Of a stretch of 64,000 nucleotides of DNA, positions 17,571 through 25,768 are shown piece by piece (the first letter of the stretch is position 1; each line of letters starts with the position of its first letter). The notes below the pieces were generated by a model, which had not been told where the DNA came from, did no database searches, and saw only the letters and a list, made by a program, of their open reading frames with translations. This DNA comes from Flavivirga algicola (lineage in GTDB: Bacteria > Bacteroidota > Bacteroidia > Flavobacteriales > Flavobacteriaceae): assembly GCF_012910715.1 (NCBI RefSeq), contig NZ_JABBHF010000004.1, positions 124,001-188,000 of the forward strand. The letters run 5' to 3'. A program made the translations under genes and the position numbers.

Positions 17571-18998
17571 ATGAATTACATGAACAGACTATTACTTTTT
17601 AGCATGACAATACTATTTTTTTCTTGTATAGATGAAGATTATGGGGTTCCAAACCCTAATGATGCAGAAAATATAGAGGTTCCAGCGAATCAATTAACAA
17701 CGTTTAAAGCGCTTTATGAAAGATATAAACAAGCAGTAAATAATGGCAACCTTATAACAGTTATTGAAGAAGATTTATACATAGAAGGCTATGTTATTTC
17801 TAGCGATCAGGCTGGAAATTTCTTTGAAGAGCTCATTATTCAAAATAAGACAGATGCCAGTAATCCAGATAACGATCCGAGGCTTGGCATTAAATTGGAA
17901 ATTAACGTCGGAAGCTTATCTGATACTTATGAGTTTGGAAGAAAAATATATGTAAAGCTTAAAGGATTGACTATTGGAGAATCTAACGGCGTATTAGCAA
18001 TAGGCAAAGGGGAAGATTCTAAAATAGAGCAAATTCAAGAGTTTGAATATCGAAACATTGTTTTAAGAACTCCTGAAGTTGCTGAGGTCATCGCAAAAAC
18101 CAGCTCATTAACCGATTTAACAGAAGCTGATGAAAACACTTTAATTCAATTAGATAATATGCAAGTTAATAGGTTTGATCTGGCCTTAACCTATGCTGGA
18201 GAGTCTATTGATCAATTTGATGGCTTAAGAGTTTTAGAAAATTGTGAGTCAGGAGCCTCTATTTTATTACAGACAAGCACATTTTCAGATTTTAAATCAA
18301 TACCTGTACCTCAGTATAAAGGAAGTATTCAAGGAATACTTAGTAGAGATTTTAAAGACCATTTTAATGTGTTAATTGTCAATAATACATCCGATATTGT
18401 TTTTGACACTAATGAACGTTGTGACCCTATGGAATTAGATTGCGGATTAGCAGCCTCATTTGGTACAGCAAATTTGTTTTATGAAAATTTTGAATCGCAA
18501 AAGAATAATAAATTAATAGCAGGAAATGGTTGGACAAACTACATAGAGGCAGGCAATGAAGGTTGGGAAGCTTATTCCTCAACATCGACCAACGCTTCTT
18601 TAGGTAGGTCTGCAAGATTTAAATCTGCAAGTTCTGGCGATATTAGTAATATAGGATGGTTAATAACGCCAGCCATTAATTTGGATGCTCAAGAAGGGGA
18701 GACTTTACGTTTTAAAACCTCTAATAGTTTAGCAGATAGTAGTTATTTAGAAGTATTGTATTCCTTAGATTGGGATGGGTCCGAAGCCACTATAACTTCT
18801 ACTACCTGGGGAGTATTATCTGTGGCATATGTGGTAAAAGATACCGATTCTTTTGTGCCCTGGTTTAATTCTGGAAATGTCGATTTATCCTGTGCATCTG
18901 GGATTATACATGTTGCTTTCAAGTATACAGGAAGTGGGCAAGATACTTTTGATGGTGTTTATGAGTTGGATGAAGTAAGTATTGATTGTTTGCCTTAG
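17571..18998 (+). CDS. DUF5689 surface lipoprotein
   Basis: 475 residues. It has a lipoprotein signal (lipobox FFSC, Cys near residue 19) followed by DED, a Bacteroidota surface-export-like acidic context. The N-terminal half is DUF5689 (NLITVIEEDLYIEGYVISSDQAGNF-type opening, an OB-like domain). The C-terminal half (FYENFES...GWEAY...ARFKSA...WLITPAINL) is a choice-of-anchor/jelly-roll-type beta domain. It starts 9 bp after the TonB receptor stop and is certainly co-transcribed. It is probably the surface ligand-binding partner of that receptor, playing a SusD-like part without SusD homology (inference). Confidence 0.85.
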   Translation: MNYMNRLLLFSMTILFFSCIDEDYGVPNPNDAENIEVPANQLTTFKALYERYKQAVNNGNLITVIEEDLYIEGYVISSDQAGNFFEELIIQNKTDASNPDNDPRLGIKLEINVGSLSDTYEFGRKIYVKLKGLTIGESNGVLAIGKGEDSKIEQIQEFEYRNIVLRTPEVAEVIAKTSSLTDLTEADENTLIQLDNMQVNRFDLALTYAGESIDQFDGLRVLENCESGASILLQTSTFSDFKSIPVPQYKGSIQGILSRDFKDHFNVLIVNNTSDIVFDTNERCDPMELDCGLAASFGTANLFYENFESQKNNKLIAGNGWTNYIEAGNEGWEAYSSTSTNASLGRSARFKSASSGDISNIGWLITPAINLDAQEGETLRFKTSNSLADSSYLEVLYSLDWDGSEATITSTTWGVLSVAYVVKDTDSFVPWFNSGNVDLSCASGIIHVAFKYTGSGQDTFDGVYELDEVSIDCLP

Positions 18999-19016
18999 GA
19001 AATAATTAAATATTTT

Positions 19017-19060
19017 AAATAGGATAAATTTGTCCTATTTAAAAATATAACTTATTTTTG
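19017..19060 (+). promoter_or_regulatory. Rrf2 autoregulatory operator and promoter
   Basis: A 24-bp dyad (19017-19040) with core GGATAA-N2-TTGTCC and arms AAATA...TATTT is symmetric except for one pair. It overlaps a TTTG -33 box (19029-19032), which is followed after 20 bp by a perfect -7 box TATTTTTG (19053-19060) and, 18 bp later, the ATG of the Rrf2 gene. A repressor bound at the dyad would block the promoter. The same core recurs before ric. Confidence 0.7.
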
Positions 19061-19078
19061 TATCAAATTGTAATCTAT

Positions 19079-19513
19079 ATGTTTTCCAAAGCTTGCGAAT
19101 ATGGTATCAAAGCGTCAATTTTTATCGCGCTTAGTTCGTATAAAGGTGTTCGCGTTAGCTTAAAAGCTATTGCCAAAGAGATCAATTCCCCCGAGGCATT
19201 CACTGCTAAAATCCTTCAGGATTTAGTAAGACATGACGTTATAAATTCGATGAAAGGAGCCTATGGCGGTTTCGAAATTGATAAAAGTTTAATTTCCTCT
19301 ATAAAACTATCGGATATAGTCAATGCTATAGATGGAGATGCTATTTATAGTGGTTGTGGCTTAGGGTTGGATACCTGTGATGAAGATCATCCATGTCCTG
19401 TTCACCATAAATTTAAATCAGTTAGAGAAGAGTTGAGATTTATGTTAGAAAATACAAACCTTGAAGAATTAGCCCTTAATATTAAGTCTGGAGCCTCATT
19501 TTTAAAAGTGTAA
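19079..19513 (+). CDS. Rrf2-family transcriptional regulator (NsrR/IscR-like)
   Basis: 144-residue winged-helix regulator. ATG 19079 gives the standard N-terminus MFSKACEYGI; a TTG at 19058 is inside the promoter. The HTH region (VSLKAIAKEINSPEAFTAKIL) and the wing are typical. Cys93, Cys100 and Cys106 sit in the C-x6-C-x5-C spacing used by Rrf2 proteins to hold an Fe-S cluster. Its own promoter and the next gene (ric) carry the same dyad, so it most likely senses NO or Fe-S damage and derepresses the repair protein, as NsrR does with its targets. The functional assignment is inference from context. Confidence 0.88.
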   Translation: MFSKACEYGIKASIFIALSSYKGVRVSLKAIAKEINSPEAFTAKILQDLVRHDVINSMKGAYGGFEIDKSLISSIKLSDIVNAIDGDAIYSGCGLGLDTCDEDHPCPVHHKFKSVREELRFMLENTNLEELALNIKSGASFLKV

Positions 19514-19528
19514 AAAAATTTAAATTAA

Positions 19529-19551
19529 AATAGGATAAAATTATCCGAATT
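19529..19551 (+). promoter_or_regulatory. Second Rrf2-type operator, upstream of ric
   Basis: The inverted repeat GGATAA-N2-TTATCC (19533-19546) with flanking AATA/GAATT matches the core of the operator before the Rrf2 gene. It lies in the 50-bp gap between the Rrf2 stop and the ric start. No separate TAnnTTTG box is clear, so it may modulate read-through or a weak promoter. Confidence 0.6.
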
Positions 19552-19563
19552 AAAATAATTATT

Positions 19564-20295
19564 ATGGAAACAATACTTAAAGACTCGCAAAAACAGATCG
19601 GACAATTTGTTGCCGAAGATTTTAGAACCGCAGCTGTTTTTAGTAACTACGGCATAGATTTTTGTTGTCGTGGTAACAGAACAGTAGAGGAGGTATGTAG
19701 TAAGAATGGCATAGAGACAACCGAGCTGTTGGATAAACTTCACAGTGTTTTAAGTGCTACTGGAGGTGAGAATATAGATTATAAATCATGGCCGTTAGAT
19801 TTACTGGTAGATTATATTGAAAAAAAGCATCATCGTTATGTAGAAGAAAAAGTACCTGTATTACTTCAATTTTTAAACAAGCTTTGTAGAGTGCATGGTG
19901 AAAGACATCCCGAGTTATTAAAAATCAATGAGCATTTTAAGGCGTCTGCGGGTGAGCTAGCAGCTCATATGAAAAAGGAAGAACTCATTCTATTTCCATT
20001 TGTTAAAAAAATGATTCATGCAACAATAGCTCAATCAGGAATACAAACACCACATTTTGGGACTGTTGAAAACCCAATAGCTATGATGAAGGATGAACAT
20101 GATAATGAGGGTGTCCGTTTTAGAGAAATTGCAAAATTAACAAACAATTATACGCCTCCTGAAGATGCATGCAACACTTTTAGAGTGACTTATGCCATGT
20201 TAGAAGAATTTGAAAAAGATTTGCATTTACATATTCATTTGGAGAATAATATTTTATTTCCTGAGGCCATTAAATTAGAACAACAATTTGATTGA
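19564..20295 (+). CDS. ric: Iron-sulfur cluster repair di-iron protein (Ric/ScdA/YtfE family)
   Basis: 243 residues in two domains: an N-terminal ScdA_N/DUF542 domain with the signature IDFCCRG (Cys34-Cys35), and a hemerythrin-like four-helix domain. The latter's ligands appear in HHRYVEEK, HGERHPEL, HMKKEELILFPF, DEHDNEG and HIHLENNILFPE. The family restores Fe-S and di-iron centres damaged by nitric oxide or peroxide. It sits just after an Rrf2 regulator sharing its operator, and next to the nos cluster, which fits NO stress during denitrification. All key residues are present and length is normal. Confidence 0.95.
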   Translation: METILKDSQKQIGQFVAEDFRTAAVFSNYGIDFCCRGNRTVEEVCSKNGIETTELLDKLHSVLSATGGENIDYKSWPLDLLVDYIEKKHHRYVEEKVPVLLQFLNKLCRVHGERHPELLKINEHFKASAGELAAHMKKEELILFPFVKKMIHATIAQSGIQTPHFGTVENPIAMMKDEHDNEGVRFREIAKLTNNYTPPEDACNTFRVTYAMLEEFEKDLHLHIHLENNILFPEAIKLEQQFD

Positions 20296-20319
20296 TAGCA
20301 AGGTTGTATTAATAACCCG

Positions 20320-20358
20320 AAAATTCCAGAAAGACATTTTATTTCTTTCTGGAATTTT
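20320..20358 (+). terminator. Terminator after ric
   Basis: A 14-bp perfect stem (20320-20333 with 20345-20358), arms AAAATTCCAGAAAG / CTTTCTGGAATTTT, 11-nt loop; 25 bp after the ric stop. Confidence 0.75.
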
Positions 20359-20482
20359 AATTTTAGGGCATGTTATGTCCATTCAGAGCGTATTTAATAA
20401 CCTTTCCTATTGTTTGGTTATAGGTTAATGAAAGCTATTCAAATTCTTAGGCTCTACCTCTCTCTGAAAGACAAATAACTTT

Positions 20483-20490
20483 TACCTTTA
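20483..20490 (+). promoter_or_regulatory. Candidate -7 element TACCTTTA
   Basis: Seven of eight match to TAnnTTTG, 20 bp before the start codon of the His-rich membrane protein. Worth noting because the same TACCTTTA box appears in both candidate small-RNA promoters near 38 kb. Confidence 0.35.
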
Positions 20491-20510
20491 AACAGAGAAA
20501 TTAGATTGCT

Positions 20511-21710
20511 ATGTTAAAAAAAAGTGTCATTGTATGTTTAATTAATTTTCTAATAGCAGCTTTAATGGGTTTAATATTGCGATATACACCTATTAATTCA
20601 ATACATTTAAATTATAGATTTTTAATACATGCACACTCGCATGTGGCCATGTTGGGATGGGTCTATTTAATGCTGTTCACACTCATCGTGCATTATTTTG
20701 TTCCCGAAAAAAAATCTATATATAATCGTTTATTTTGGCTTACAGAATTTGCAGTTGTTGGTATGATGCTTAGTTTTCCTGTGCAAGGATATGCTTCAGT
20801 TTCCATATCGTTTTCTACTTTGCACATATTATGTAGTTATTACTTTGTTTATCTTATCTGGAAACATCAAAAAACAGAGTCCTTAGTAACTCGCTATTTG
20901 TTAAAAGCCTCGTTGTTTTTCATGCTCTTATCTACAATAGGTGTTTGGTGTCTAGGACCAGCAGTATCCATGTTGGGACAGGCTTCTGCGTTTTATCAAA
21001 TCGCAATCCAATTCTTTTTGCATTTTCAATTTAATGGCTGGTTTTTAATTGCTGTTTTTGCTATATTTTTTCATGTATTAAAGATTAAACACTCTAAGGA
21101 ATTTAAACGCTTTTTTAGGCTTTTAACGTTATCAACTGTTTTAACTTTAGCCTTGCCAGTACAATGGTTTGTTGATTATAATACTGCTTTACTATGCATT
21201 AATATGATTGGAGTTAGTCTTCAATTAGTAATGTTATTTTTCTTTTTAAAACTAGTAGTTCCGAAATTAAAAATCCTTTTTAAGAAGCAATCAAAACTTA
21301 TAAAGTTAGTATTTGTTTTTGCGATGTGTTGTTTAACCTTAAAAACGGTTTTAAACTTAGTAACATTAATTCCTGAATTTTCGATTGTGGTTTATGAGCA
21401 TCGTAATTTTATTATCGGATTTATCCATTTAGTTATGCTAGGCATTATTTCTGGGTTTTTAGTGGCATTCATTTTGCAAAGCCCATTGGTCACATTTAAG
21501 AAAACCTTAAATATTGGAATTGCCACTTTTATTTTGGGCTTTATTTTTACCGAATTAATATTGGGTATTCAAGGGTGCATGTTTTACTTTGGAAGTGAGA
21601 TATTACCAAATTATTATCAATTATTATTTCTGGCAAGTTTATTAATACCTCTTGGAATTATTTTTATTATTGTTAATGTTATAAGAACAAAACGGGTTGT
21701 TATTGATTAG
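20511..21710 (+). CDS. Multi-span membrane protein with histidine clusters, heme-copper-oxidase-like
   Basis: 399 residues with about 11-12 membrane helices and short loops. Histidines cluster inside helices: HAHSH near residue 40-44, LHFQFNGWF mid-protein, and a pair eight residues apart in EHRNFIIGFIHLVMLG near the C-terminus. This layout recalls the heme-ligand pattern of heme-copper oxidase or NorB/NnrS-type proteins, but no exact signature of any of these is present, so the family call stays open. It lies right after ric, on the same strand, in a nitrogen-oxide neighbourhood. It could be an NO-linked heme protein or a membrane sensor (inference). Confidence 0.7.
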   Translation: MLKKSVIVCLINFLIAALMGLILRYTPINSIHLNYRFLIHAHSHVAMLGWVYLMLFTLIVHYFVPEKKSIYNRLFWLTEFAVVGMMLSFPVQGYASVSISFSTLHILCSYYFVYLIWKHQKTESLVTRYLLKASLFFMLLSTIGVWCLGPAVSMLGQASAFYQIAIQFFLHFQFNGWFLIAVFAIFFHVLKIKHSKEFKRFFRLLTLSTVLTLALPVQWFVDYNTALLCINMIGVSLQLVMLFFFLKLVVPKLKILFKKQSKLIKLVFVFAMCCLTLKTVLNLVTLIPEFSIVVYEHRNFIIGFIHLVMLGIISGFLVAFILQSPLVTFKKTLNIGIATFILGFIFTELILGIQGCMFYFGSEILPNYYQLLFLASLLIPLGIIFIIVNVIRTKRVVID

Positions 21711-21717
21711 GCATTAT

Positions 21718-23718
21718 TTAAAAAATTATATAAGACATATTTAAATAAAAATTTCGTCCTTGTCTAGAAATGTTATTCCAATCTGCATAGGTTGAATAAT
21801 TGGCATCTAAAATATTTTCAATACCGTATTTAAAGACTAACCTGTTATTTCTTAAATGGAATATGTTACCCATATTGAGGTTTAAAATAGCATAGGCAGG
21901 TGTTTCATCTTCACCATAAAAGCTACTGTACTCACTTTGATTGCCATTGCCTTCTAATTGTAAAGCGGCATTAAATTTTTGAGTGCTATAATTTATTTCA
22001 GCCAGATATGAAAGCGGTCTGATTAAAGACAAGTTTGTGTTATTGCTTCCTACACCATAATTGTACCCTATAGAACTATTAAATGATATTTTTTTCGAAA
22101 TGTCATAACTTGTATTAAGGTAAGTATTAAAAATGGAAGCATGCTTTAAAGCTTCATATATTCTTACCCCGTTAGCACCAATGGTCATTGGATTTACGGT
22201 ATCATCGATTTCTCCAATAATATAATTTGATACATGAAAGAAAGAGGACACGATACCTAATTTTAAGGCTTTGAATTTAAAGTTGATCTTGGAATTAAAT
22301 TCTAAAGCCTTTTCATTTTTTAAATTTGGGTTGCCTATATAATCATAATTATCAAAACTATTAAATAAGAAAAAACCATAACCTTCACTAACGGAAGGAG
22401 CTCTTTCTCCATAGCCAATACCCAAGGTGGCATCAAATTTGTCCTTTTTAATAGTATATTCTCCAGAAAGGCTTAGTAGAAAACGGTTTTTAGAATCGCT
22501 AATATCTGGATGAAATATTTGTAGACTTTCTACACCAACTTTTTTTGCGATTTTATTTTGATGAAAACCAAGCCTTAATGATGTAGAAATTGATTCTTTG
22601 GCGTTTAAAGCAATGTTGTCATTGATAAATAAACCAGTATAAAGCGTTCTAATATCTGGCCAGGTATACATAAACATATCTGGTTGGTTAGGATCGTTTG
22701 GATACATGGTCATTTCTGCCAACGACTTGTTGTAAAATCCATTAAGGTTGACAAGCAGATTGTGTTTTTTTTCTTTTAGAGTCACTTTACTATAAAACCC
22801 ATAGGTATCACTCCATCCAGGCATATCCATTCGTATAGGTACTTCTGGACGATTACTATCGTCCATAATATGCGTTATGGTGTTAAAGTACAGTTTAGAT
22901 TCTAATGATTTTACCCTAGTAACATCGTTTTTATACCTATGGGTTACAGATGTTATTAAAGCTTCAGCTAAAGAAACATCCATTGGTAAGGCTGGGTAAC
23001 CAACATCTGTGGCTTTATCGTATATAATGTTTGATTCTAATGTGTGATTATTAGCTAGTTTATAGCCACTTAGAAGTGATATGTTGTACTTCTGAAATTG
23101 AGAATATAATATTTCTTCTTTATCTCCAGCTTTATAATTATCCGATTTACGAAATATAGCATCTGTGTTTAAGTAAAATTTATTACTGGAATATTCTAAG
23201 TCTAAACCAGTAGTTTTATAATCACCATTGGTTTCGTAACCTAAATCAATATTAGTTTTTAAACCAGAATTATAAAATTTAGAAGGCGCAATTTGTAGGT
23301 CTATGCCACCACCAACACAATGACCGTTTTCGGCACCTTCTTGTCCAGAATTGATACTTACCTGTTCTAGATTAGATACGTCTACATAAGATGTAATAGG
23401 ATCCATTTTATCGGTACAGGCACCAAAAATTTGCATCCCGTCTATGGTTACATTTAATCTATCGCTCATCATGTTATTTATAGAAGGCTCCCAGGCATAA
23501 TTACCTCGTTTTATCATGGTTACCTTGTTTGCTTTTTCTAAATAAGCATCTATACTTGACAAGGTTTTTTCCTGACGGTAGTTACTTAATTTACGTTGTG
23601 CAATAACAATAGTTTCTTGCAATAATGTGGTATCTTTTTTCGTTTCAGATTGGGTTTCCTGCGAAAAAACGAGGTTGCAGCAAAGTGTGCACATACTTAT
23701 TATGAAGAATCTTTTCAT
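21718..23718 (-). CDS. OprC/NosA-like TonB-dependent copper receptor
   Basis: 666 residues from the ATG at 23718, which gives a clean signal peptide (ending LVFSQ); an upstream in-frame ATG at 23760 would put a needless 14-residue extension in front. The plug has MIKRGNYAWEPSINNMMSDRLNVTIDGM, then GACTDKMDPITSY: Cys101-x3-Met105 is the CxxxM copper motif known from Pseudomonas OprC, and MDP follows as in NosA. GHCVGGGIDL comes next. The barrel is short and ends NLNMSYIIF. It is the last gene of the copper/nos run and should supply copper for NosZ CuA and CuZ. No CarboxypepD_reg domain, unlike the other receptors here. Confidence 0.88.
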   Translation of the reverse strand: MKRFFIISMCTLCCNLVFSQETQSETKKDTTLLQETIVIAQRKLSNYRQEKTLSSIDAYLEKANKVTMIKRGNYAWEPSINNMMSDRLNVTIDGMQIFGACTDKMDPITSYVDVSNLEQVSINSGQEGAENGHCVGGGIDLQIAPSKFYNSGLKTNIDLGYETNGDYKTTGLDLEYSSNKFYLNTDAIFRKSDNYKAGDKEEILYSQFQKYNISLLSGYKLANNHTLESNIIYDKATDVGYPALPMDVSLAEALITSVTHRYKNDVTRVKSLESKLYFNTITHIMDDSNRPEVPIRMDMPGWSDTYGFYSKVTLKEKKHNLLVNLNGFYNKSLAEMTMYPNDPNQPDMFMYTWPDIRTLYTGLFINDNIALNAKESISTSLRLGFHQNKIAKKVGVESLQIFHPDISDSKNRFLLSLSGEYTIKKDKFDATLGIGYGERAPSVSEGYGFFLFNSFDNYDYIGNPNLKNEKALEFNSKINFKFKALKLGIVSSFFHVSNYIIGEIDDTVNPMTIGANGVRIYEALKHASIFNTYLNTSYDISKKISFNSSIGYNYGVGSNNTNLSLIRPLSYLAEINYSTQKFNAALQLEGNGNQSEYSSFYGEDETPAYAILNLNMGNIFHLRNNRLVFKYGIENILDANYSTYADWNNISRQGRNFYLNMSYIIF

Positions 23719-23940
23719 GATGAAAGGAATTATCAAGTTAAAAATGTCCAAAAATGTCATTCAGATTGACTTGTACTAAGTGTAGCTTAAGTAAGCAAAG
23801 TATTTCATTTTCTTCAAGTTAAGTGAAAATGGAGATTTCATATTGCTATCACATTTATCGAATTGTCAAATAGAACTGAAAAAATAATATAGATTCTTTA
23901 GCTGTTCTTCTTTCTGAATGACACTTTTTTGACTAAGTCA

Positions 23941-24786
23941 TTAAAATTCTAACTCTAAGTAAAGTGAGCTTTTTTCGTTAGATTCTGTAATATCTTCACC
24001 CTTTAAAACAGTACCCTCACCGTTCTTCAGTTTTAAGTTTAACACCCAGTAACCGGTCATTGTTAACGATAAATTGCCATGATACATATTGTCTGTTGAG
24101 TTATAACTTAAATCGGTATTGTTAGGCGAACTGTGATTCCCCATCCCTGGCATTCTAGGGTCTAACATGATCGTATAATCTTGCACAACAGGGAAAGACA
24201 CCATACTTTCCATTTTATATAATCCAACCATAAGATCGTTAATACCGATAATAGGGTCTTTAGGGTCGATAAGTGCTACGATATAACTTTTACCATCACT
24301 TCCTATAAAATTTGTTACATTTTGCTTTTCAGATTGTGTTACAGAAATAGTATCGGTGGCCGTATAATCTTCACCATTTATGTTGTAATTAAATGTTAAT
24401 GACCACCCAGAACCATCGGTATTAGTCATTTGGTATATTACGATCCCCTGATAGAGCGTTTTCTTATCTGCTATTTTTGTAATGGTTGATTTTGGGCAAG
24501 AGTGTTGCATGGATGGCATTTGCATCATTGGAGTCCATGAGATGTTTGCATTTTCCAAATAAGAATTGTCGGTATGGTCTTTAATTCTTATGGTAACATT
24601 GTTATAACCTGTATTAAACTTTCCAGCTTTGTTATATAATTCAATAGAGTGATCGTTGTTTGTAATCTCTTGAATTTTAACAAGACCTTCAACTTCATTT
24701 ATTACTGGAGTCTCATCGTCATTGTTAGAACACGCTGTTGTGAAAAGAGTTATAAATAAGATTGGTAATATATACTTTAGTTTCAT
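23941..24786 (-). CDS. Met/His-rich copper-binding lipoprotein
   Basis: 281 residues from ATG 24786 (MKLKYILPILFITLFTTAC, lipobox TTAC, Cys19); an upstream ATG at 24858 adds an unlikely 24-residue leader. Two Met/His-rich clusters are the striking part: PMMQMPSMQHSC at 86-97 and DPRMPGMGNHSSPN at 209-222, each inside an Ig-like/FixH-YtkA-like beta domain (NTGYNNVTIRIKD, LENANISWTP). Such M/H clusters bind Cu(I)/Cu(II) in periplasmic copper carriers. It is between the copper receptor and the CxGKC protein, so it is probably a copper relay or store on the periplasmic side (inference). Confidence 0.8.
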   Translation of the reverse strand: MKLKYILPILFITLFTTACSNNDDETPVINEVEGLVKIQEITNNDHSIELYNKAGKFNTGYNNVTIRIKDHTDNSYLENANISWTPMMQMPSMQHSCPKSTITKIADKKTLYQGIVIYQMTNTDGSGWSLTFNYNINGEDYTATDTISVTQSEKQNVTNFIGSDGKSYIVALIDPKDPIIGINDLMVGLYKMESMVSFPVVQDYTIMLDPRMPGMGNHSSPNNTDLSYNSTDNMYHGNLSLTMTGYWVLNLKLKNGEGTVLKGEDITESNEKSSLYLELEF

Positions 24787-24890
24787 TTTTAATGTTTTAA
24801 TTTTTTTTGAAAAATATGTAGATACTCTGTCTGGCTCATTTATACGAACCAGAAGCATAGATAAAAACCGTAAGGTTTTTGTAAAAAAAC

Positions 24891-25286
24891 TTAACTAAGT
24901 ATTGGAGGAGGTGTTTCTACCTCTAGAAGTGTTTTTACGATTTTGGATACGTTATATGATAAGTTAACTCGAGGTAATATGAATTTATTAGGATAATTGT
25001 CTAATATATCTGAAGTAAAAATACAGTAAGCATCCAGTGCGACTCTTTTGTTTTCTTGAGCTGGAATTTTGTTATTGGAATCGGGGTTGTTTTTTGCCAG
25101 CTGCTTTTTTAAATGACATTTACCGTTACAACCTTGTTGATTTTCTTTTTGAATACATAATGTTTTGGCAATAAAGTCTTGATTAATAATAAAATCACCA
25201 ATAATGGTCAAGGTATTAATGTTATGTGCAAATAACATAATTACCAAAACGAATGCTATGATTTTATATATTAAAACTTTAATCAT
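24891..25286 (-). CDS. Small membrane-anchored protein with CxGKC motif
   Basis: 131 residues: an N-terminal signal/anchor (residues 5-22) and a conserved-looking motif LCIQKENQQGCNGKCHLKK, with Cys44, Cys53, Cys57 and His58. The rest is variable, ending PPPILS. I recall similar small proteins with CxxK...CNGKCxLxK placed before TonB copper receptors in Bacteroidota, with no proven function. The thiol/His cluster and position suggest metal (copper) handling. An FNR-type box lies 36-47 bp upstream of the start codon, so it is likely the first gene of a copper sub-operon running to the receptor. Confidence 0.75.
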   Translation of the reverse strand: MIKVLIYKIIAFVLVIMLFAHNINTLTIIGDFIINQDFIAKTLCIQKENQQGCNGKCHLKKQLAKNNPDSNNKIPAQENKRVALDAYCIFTSDILDNYPNKFILPRVNLSYNVSKIVKTLLEVETPPPILS

Positions 25287-25321
25287 GCCGCAAATTTAAA
25301 ATATTATTATGTGTAAAAATA

Positions 25322-25333
25322 TGATTCATATCA
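25322..25333 (-). promoter_or_regulatory. FNR/DNR-type box TGAT-TCAT-ATCA
   Basis: Perfect TGAT-N4-ATCA half-sites, overlapping the stop codon of the upstream lipoprotein gene and centred about 41 bp before the start codon of the CxGKC gene. Crp/Fnr-family regulators of denitrification use TTGAT-N4-ATCAA. A second box of this kind precedes the cytochrome c gene. Confidence 0.6.
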
Positions 25334-25756
25334 TTCAATTGCGAAGTGTTTAAAATACGTATCTATATAAATTTGTAACTTTAAAAGAGCCATTTTTTTT
25401 ATAGTATTGTCCTTGCCTTCTTTAAGAACAGAGATTTCATTCAGTATAGGGACTAAAACAATATGTAGTTGATCATGGGACTTCCCTGTCATAGAGCAAT
25501 TTTTAATGATATAGCTGGTTTGTTTTGATAGTAATTCGCCTAAGTTTGAGTAGTTCTTATCCTTCGATTTATTAAAATTCTTAATCAAAACGTCCATCTT
25601 GGTAACGCCTATGTGTGTTTCGTTGTTGACAAACCATGGTTTTCCTTCATTAAATATTAATTCTTCAAGAGCAGGGTCTGTTTCGATATTAGGCTTATTA
25701 TTTTTACAACTATAAGTGGTGGCAATAATTAATAGTATTAATATCAAGTTTTTCAT
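25331..25756 (-). CDS. Small lipoprotein of the nos cluster
   Basis: 141 residues; lipoprotein signal with lipobox TYSC (Cys17). The mature part is predicted helical, with KNCSMTGKSHDQLHIVL carrying Cys, Met and two His, and a C-terminal amphipathic helix (LLKLQIYIDTYFKHFAIE). There is no CxxCH, so it is not a c-type cytochrome. I do not recognise a named family. It starts 12 bp after nosY, in the nos operon, and the C/M/H motif could bind copper or heme; that is inference only. Confidence 0.75.
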   Translation of the reverse strand: MKNLILILLIIATTYSCKNNKPNIETDPALEELIFNEGKPWFVNNETHIGVTKMDVLIKNFNKSKDKNYSNLGELLSKQTSYIIKNCSMTGKSHDQLHIVLVPILNEISVLKEGKDNTIKKMALLKLQIYIDTYFKHFAIE

Positions 25757-25768
25757 AGGTCTTAACAG

